Below are positions 27,119 through 30,661 of a stretch of 30,661 nt of DNA, piece by piece. The stretch spans positions 1 to 30,661 of the IMG/VR virus record IMGVR_UViG_3300028925_002892; one strand, 5' to 3'. Position 1 is the stretch's first letter, and the number at the start of each line of letters is the position of its first letter. The notes beneath the pieces were generated by a model. The model was given only the letters and a program-made list of their open reading frames with translations, did not search any database and was not told the origin of the DNA. Both the position numbers and the translations under genes were made by a program. This stretch comes from a virus.

Positions 27119-27436
27119 ATGGTAGATACTCAAAAATTTATTAAAATGAATGGAGATTGGTATAAAAAATATAAAAAATTAAATACATACAATGAAGAAA
27201 CAAAAGAAGTTAATCAAAAAAAAAGAGCAGATAAATGGGCATTAAAATATAAAAAAAACTTAGCAAAATATAAAAAATATTTAGCAAAATATGATAAGGT
27301 AATACTAGATAATGATGATTTAAAAAGAGTAAATAATGAATTAAACATTATGCAAACTAGAACATTAGATAAAGTTTTGTATTTAGGAGATGAAAATAGA
27401 AAACTTAAAGATAAAATAAAAAAATTATCTAAATAG
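27119..27436 (+). CDS. Lysine-rich coiled-coil protein (105 aa)
   Basis: The product is very rich in Lys/Asn/Tyr, with heptad-like ALKYKKNLAKYKKYLAKYDK (about 43-62), and is helical throughout. ATG27119 is chosen because ATGGAG (27107-27112) supplies its ribosome site; the ATG at 27107 would be upstream of any such site. It lies between the small and large terminase genes, so it may assist packaging. Its TAG overlaps the GTG start of the large subunit. Confidence 0.7.
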   Translation: MVDTQKFIKMNGDWYKKYKKLNTYNEETKEVNQKKRADKWALKYKKNLAKYKKYLAKYDKVILDNDDLKRVNNELNIMQTRTLDKVLYLGDENRKLKDKIKKLSK

Positions 27437-28641
27437 TGCCATTAACTAAACCACAGCAAGAAGTTATTTCATGTGAAAAGAGATTTAGGGTTTTAATCTC
27501 TGGACGCAGATTTGGTAAGACATTCCTAGCCATTAATGAATTAGCTAAATTTGCAAGATTTCCTAATCAAAAAGTTTGGTATGTATCTCCTAGCTATAGG
27601 CAATCTAAAAACATTTGTTGGACAATGCTTAAAGAGCAAATGATAAAACATAAATGGGCAAAGAAAATAAATGATAGTGATTTATCTATTGTGCTTAAAA
27701 ACAACTCATTAATTCAATTAAAAGGTGCAGATAATGAACAGTCGCTTCGTGGCGTTGGTCTAAACTTTATTGTCCTTGATGAATTTGCCGACATTAAACC
27801 TAATGCTTGGTATGAAGTTTTAAGACCGACATTAAGTGATACTAAAGGATCTGCTTTGTTCTGCGGCAGTCCAAAAGGATTTAATTTTGCTTATGATTTA
27901 TATTCCAGAAAAGATAAGGAATGGAAAAGTTTTAAATTTACAACTATTGAAGGTGGTCAAGTAGACCAAGAAGAAATAGAACAAGCAAAAAATGATTTAG
28001 ATGAGAGAACTTTTCAGCAAGAATATCTAGCAACTTTTGTTAATTATGCTGGTATTATCTATTATAATTTTGATATAAATAATAATGTTATTGAAGATTA
28101 TAAATTACATGATGGCACAATTCATATTGGTATGGATTTTAATATTGATCCTATGTGTTGCGTAGTGGCACAAGAGAAAGATAATAAAATTATAATATTT
28201 GATGAAATTCAAATCTGGAGTTCTAACACAGCCGAAATGGTTGAAGAAATAAAGCAACGATACAAACAAAAAGTAGTTGTTTATCCAGACCCAGCTTCCA
28301 GACAAAGGAAAACATCTGCTGGAGGATTTACCGATTTATCTATTTTAAAAAATGCTGGATTTGAAGTTAGATGTAGATCTACACACCCTTTAGTTAGAGA
28401 TAGAATAAATGCAGTTAATTCTAAATTAAAAAATGTTAATGGTAAGTCTAGTCTGTTTATGATAAAATCTTGCAAAAACTTAATTAAGAGTTTACAAAGA
28501 CAGATATACAAAGAGGGTACTCATGTTCCAGATAAAGATAGTGGCTTTGATCATTTTAATGATGCTTTAGGTTATATGATTGAATATATGTATCCATTGC
28601 GTAGAGATTTTAAACCAAACAGACCTACTAGGTGGAGTTAA
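27436..28641 (+). CDS. Terminase large subunit
   Basis: The 401-residue packaging motor has ATPase motifs SGRRFGKT (22-29, Walker A), FIVLDEFAD (111-119, Walker B plus catalytic Glu) and GSPKG (144-148, coupling). The nuclease domain follows with GMDFNIDP (232-239), a YPDPASRQ segment (about 283-290) and DHFNDALGY (about 378-386), which carry the metal-binding Asp residues. The start is GTG, overlapping the previous TAG. It cuts the concatemer and drives DNA into the procapsid. At 401 residues it is compact but all core parts are present. Confidence 0.95.
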   Translation: MPLTKPQQEVISCEKRFRVLISGRRFGKTFLAINELAKFARFPNQKVWYVSPSYRQSKNICWTMLKEQMIKHKWAKKINDSDLSIVLKNNSLIQLKGADNEQSLRGVGLNFIVLDEFADIKPNAWYEVLRPTLSDTKGSALFCGSPKGFNFAYDLYSRKDKEWKSFKFTTIEGGQVDQEEIEQAKNDLDERTFQQEYLATFVNYAGIIYYNFDINNNVIEDYKLHDGTIHIGMDFNIDPMCCVVAQEKDNKIIIFDEIQIWSSNTAEMVEEIKQRYKQKVVVYPDPASRQRKTSAGGFTDLSILKNAGFEVRCRSTHPLVRDRINAVNSKLKNVNGKSSLFMIKSCKNLIKSLQRQIYKEGTHVPDKDSGFDHFNDALGYMIEYMYPLRRDFKPNRPTRWS

Positions 28642-30047
28642 TGGCAGACTATACGAGAGAATTTTTAACACACAGACATCAAGATTATGATGAAAGTATG
28701 AAAAATTGGAATTTTCATTTGCGTTCTTATTTAGGCGGTCAAGATTATACCAACGGATATTTTCTTAATAGGTATATTTTAGAATCAGATGAAGAATATT
28801 TAAAGCGACAAAGTTTTACAGCACTAGACAATCATTGCAGAAATGTAGTGCAAGTTTATTCTAGTTTTTTATTTAGAGTTGCACCAACAAGAGATTATGG
28901 GTCATTAACTGGAAACCCACAATTACAATCATTTATTAAAGATGCTGATTTAGATGGAAGAAGTTTTTCTCATATTATTAGAGAAATGCAAATGAACGCA
29001 TCAATCTATGGTAACTGCTGGGCAATAGTAGATAAGCCATCAACACAAGCTAGTTCAATGGCAGAAGAATTAATACAAGATATTAGACCTTATCTTTCAA
29101 TCTATACTCCAGAAAATATTACTAATTGGCAATACGAAAGACAAGCCAACGGAAGATATTTTTTAACCCTTCTCACAGTCATTGAAGATATAAATTCAGA
29201 TAGAGCAATTATAAAAGTTTGGACACCAGAAACTATTTGTACTTATGAAATTAAAGATTTTATGCAAGAATACAAACAATCTAAACCTATTTTATTAGAA
29301 GAAGTACCTAATGCTTTAGGAGAGATACCAGCAGTTAATTTATTTAATCAAAAATCACAAAAGAAAGCTATTGGTATTTCTGATTTATCAGATGTGGCAG
29401 AATTACAACAATCAATTTACAATGACTATTCAGAAATAGAACAATTAATAAGATTATCTAATCACCCTAGCTTAGTTAAAACACCTAATGTAGAAGCCTC
29501 TGCTGGTGCTGGAAGTATTATTGAAATGCCAGAAGATATGGATGCTGCTTTAAAACCTTATATTATTCAGCCAAGTTCTCAGTCATTAGAAAGCATAATG
29601 AAAACTATTCAAATGAAAGTAGATGCTATTAATAGAATTACTCATATGGGTAGTGTTAGAGCAACAGAAAAACAAGTATCAAGTGGGATAGCATTACAAA
29701 CAGAATTTCAATTATTAAATGCAAGACTATCTGAAAAGGCTGATCTATTAGAAAATGCCGAAGAAGGAATATGGACATTTTTTGCTAAATGGCAAAACCA
29801 AACTTTTGATGGCATGATTGATTATCCAGATACTTTTGATTTAAGAGATTATGCAAGTGATTTACAATTCCTACAACAAGCAAAAGCAAGTGGTGTTAAA
29901 TCTGAAACTTTCCAAAAAGAAATAGATAAACAAATTGCTAAAGCAGTTGTAGATGAAGATGAAAAAATTCATTTAATTAATAATGAAATTGATAGTGCAA
30001 GTGCCACTTTAGGTCAATTTGCTACTCCTGTAGAAGAAACTATCTAA
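28641..30047 (+). CDS. Portal protein
   Basis: The 468-residue protein follows the large terminase and overlaps its stop (TAATG), with GGTGGAG just before the ATG; a longer GTG start at 28632 is less likely. It has the helical, Gln/Glu-rich portal composition, the central wing/stem-type segment SDLSDVAELQQSIYNDYSEIEQL (split about 250-275) and a long C-terminal helix set (SGIALQTEFQLLNARL, about 352-367). It forms the dodecameric vertex through which DNA passes and to which the tail attaches. Confidence 0.92.
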   Translation: MADYTREFLTHRHQDYDESMKNWNFHLRSYLGGQDYTNGYFLNRYILESDEEYLKRQSFTALDNHCRNVVQVYSSFLFRVAPTRDYGSLTGNPQLQSFIKDADLDGRSFSHIIREMQMNASIYGNCWAIVDKPSTQASSMAEELIQDIRPYLSIYTPENITNWQYERQANGRYFLTLLTVIEDINSDRAIIKVWTPETICTYEIKDFMQEYKQSKPILLEEVPNALGEIPAVNLFNQKSQKKAIGISDLSDVAELQQSIYNDYSEIEQLIRLSNHPSLVKTPNVEASAGAGSIIEMPEDMDAALKPYIIQPSSQSLESIMKTIQMKVDAINRITHMGSVRATEKQVSSGIALQTEFQLLNARLSEKADLLENAEEGIWTFFAKWQNQTFDGMIDYPDTFDLRDYASDLQFLQQAKASGVKSETFQKEIDKQIAKAVVDEDEKIHLINNEIDSASATLGQFATPVEETI

Positions 30048-30078
30048 AAAACCCTTTAAAACAGCCATAAATTAGCTA

Positions 30079-30107
30079 TTTACTTATATAAACATTTTGT
30101 TTATAAT
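30079..30107 (+). promoter_or_regulatory. Promoter with palindromic operator (copy A)
   Basis: TTTACT (30079-30084), a 17-base spacer and a perfect TATAAT (30102-30107) make a textbook promoter. The palindrome TATAAACA-TTT-TGTTTATA (30087-30105) fills the spacer and overlaps the -10. The leader ends AATTTAACAAAGGAGAAAA before ATG30137. It should drive the small genes that cross the circular junction, the HTH gene and perhaps the head genes up to the terminator at 3043. Confidence 0.82.
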
Positions 30108-30136
30108 AAGTTATGAATTTAACAAAGGAGAAAAAA

Positions 30137-30418
30137 ATGAACGACTTAATAATTAAAGCAGAAAAAATTATTAAAGATATTTTTGATGGAAAATATACAA
30201 CTGATAAACAAGAAGATGCATCTGATTGTGTGAGATGTGGAAAAGAATTACATGGTCATAATCATTGGGAATTTGATTTAGATAAGAATTGGAATTCTTC
30301 TTGGCATAAAGATTATGATGGCGAAAGTACTACTGGTTTCTTTGCTATTGGTCTTACTTGTGCAAAAAGAGTAGGAATTTATAAAACTTTAAAAGCATAT
30401 TTAAAGGTGGCTCAATAA
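30137..30418 (+). CDS. Small protein with putative zinc site (93 aa)
   Basis: The 93-residue product has CVRCGKELHGHNHWEF (31-46), a C-x2-C followed by H-x-H, and a second cysteine/histidine group (SSWHKDYDG then LTCAKR), enough to bind one metal ion. No family is recognised. The ATG at 30137 has AAAGGAG before it; an in-frame ATG at 30113 would place the ribosome site inside the gene. It is the first gene after operator copy A and ends with Val-Ala-Gln-stop in the 34-bp repeat. Confidence 0.72.
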   Translation: MNDLIIKAEKIIKDIFDGKYTTDKQEDASDCVRCGKELHGHNHWEFDLDKNWNSSWHKDYDGESTTGFFAIGLTCAKRVGIYKTLKAYLKVAQ

Positions 30419-30438
30419 TGAGCCATCTAACAATGGAG
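30405..30438 (+). repeat. 34-bp direct repeat with hairpin, copy 1
   Basis: Bases 30405-30438 equal 1-34 (and 30563-30596) exactly, 158 bases apart on the circle. Each copy contains the last three codons and stop of one gene, a 7-bp hairpin (30408-30425 here) and the GGAG ribosome site of the next gene. Each start follows the repeat at the same distance. This could arise by duplication of a gene-junction unit and may act as a translation or RNA-processing signal. Confidence 0.85.
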
Positions 30439-30444
30439 AATAAA

Positions 30445-30576
30445 ATGAACATTAAAACTGGAAAAGAACAAGTTAAATATTATGAAACAAAAATAAAAAA
30501 ATGCAAAAGAGCTATTAAAGATTTAGAAAATTTAATAAAACTTACTAAAAAAGAAATGACAGAGGTGGCTCAATAA
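30445..30576 (+). CDS. Small helical protein (43 aa)
   Basis: The 43-residue product begins MNIKTGKEQVKYYETKIKKC and is one charged amphipathic helix, likely to dimerise. GGAG (30435-30438) precedes the ATG; an in-frame ATG at 30418 is inside the hairpin. It lies exactly between the two 34-bp repeats and, like the gene before it, ends in Val-Ala-Gln-stop because the repeat encodes those residues. No family recognised. Confidence 0.65.
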   Translation: MNIKTGKEQVKYYETKIKKCKRAIKDLENLIKLTKKEMTEVAQ

Positions 30577-30661
30577 TGAGCCATCTAACAATGGAGGGTA
30601 AAATGCAATATACTTTTTATGAATGGCAGACTTGTTATGTTGATGAAGGACATAGCGATTA
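30563..30661. repeat. Terminal direct repeat, right copy (circular overlap)
   Basis: Identical to bases 1-99. The gene beginning at 41 is cut here after about 19 codons and is complete at the left end, as expected if the two ends are the same locus. Features in it are annotated once, at the left end. Confidence 0.93.

Noticed and set aside
1-30661. Integrated prophage or temperate phage with integrase
   Set aside because: No integrase or attachment-type duplication is visible, the contig closes as a circle and no host genes flank it. Episomal persistence cannot be judged from sequence.

Overview
The window is a complete or nearly complete genome of a tailed phage with a long non-contractile tail (siphovirus type). 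It is strongly AT-rich, to my eye about 30% G+C. Bases 1-99 are repeated exactly as 30563-30661, so the contig closes into a circle of 30,562 bp and at least one operon runs through the junction. Low G+C, heavy A-ending codon use, very tight gene packing, a GTA-type 3-TM holin and tail/appendage genes of a marine style all suggest a phage of a marine alphaproteobacterium, with SAR11/Pelagibacter the best guess. The host is inferred; no host gene or spacer is present to prove it. I see no integrase, tRNA gene, CRISPR array or IS element.

Layout on the + strand from base 1: a small unknown gene, a small HTH protein, a minor head protein, scaffold and major capsid protein, then a clear terminator (0-3.1 kb). 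Next come two tiny genes (one an 8-cysteine peptide), head completion, tail terminator, tail tube, a tail assembly chaperone with a -1 frameshift extension, tape measure, and the distal tail and J-like hub (3.1-11.7 kb). Appendage proteins follow (11.7-13.6 kb), then secreted or membrane-linked proteins including a 510-residue Glu-rich protein (13.5-16.1 kb). A lysis/accessory block (16.0-19.5 kb) holds a metallophosphoesterase, a MazG-like peptide, T4-type lysozyme, GTA-type holin and several very small genes.

From 19.6 kb a short + strand unit ends at a terminator at 19.98 kb and meets a leftward operon (23.66 to 20.12 kb). That operon holds small unknown genes, a 24-residue membrane peptide, a lipoprotein, a recombination/annealing-type protein, an HNH nuclease and a RecB/Cas4-like exonuclease. 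From a divergent promoter at 23.75 kb the + strand carries a VRR-NUC nuclease, a DUF1376-like replication protein, a ParB-fold protein paired with a TET-associated-type DNA glycosyltransferase, small and large terminase and portal. A further promoter at 30.1 kb drives small genes across the circular junction towards the head genes. No polymerase, helicase or primase is visible, so replication probably relies on the host.

The most notable non-coding signal is a module found three times, at 19.62, 23.70 and 30.09 kb, in both orientations. It is a 19-bp palindrome TATAAACA-N3-TGTTTATA overlapping a -10 box, followed by a near-identical leader ending in AATTTAACAAAGGAGAAAA and the start codon. 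It looks like a phage operator-promoter regulon; the small HTH protein at 333-545 is a candidate regulator. No stretch over 300 bases lacks a gene; the longest gap (19941-20116) holds a terminator and a potentially structured segment.
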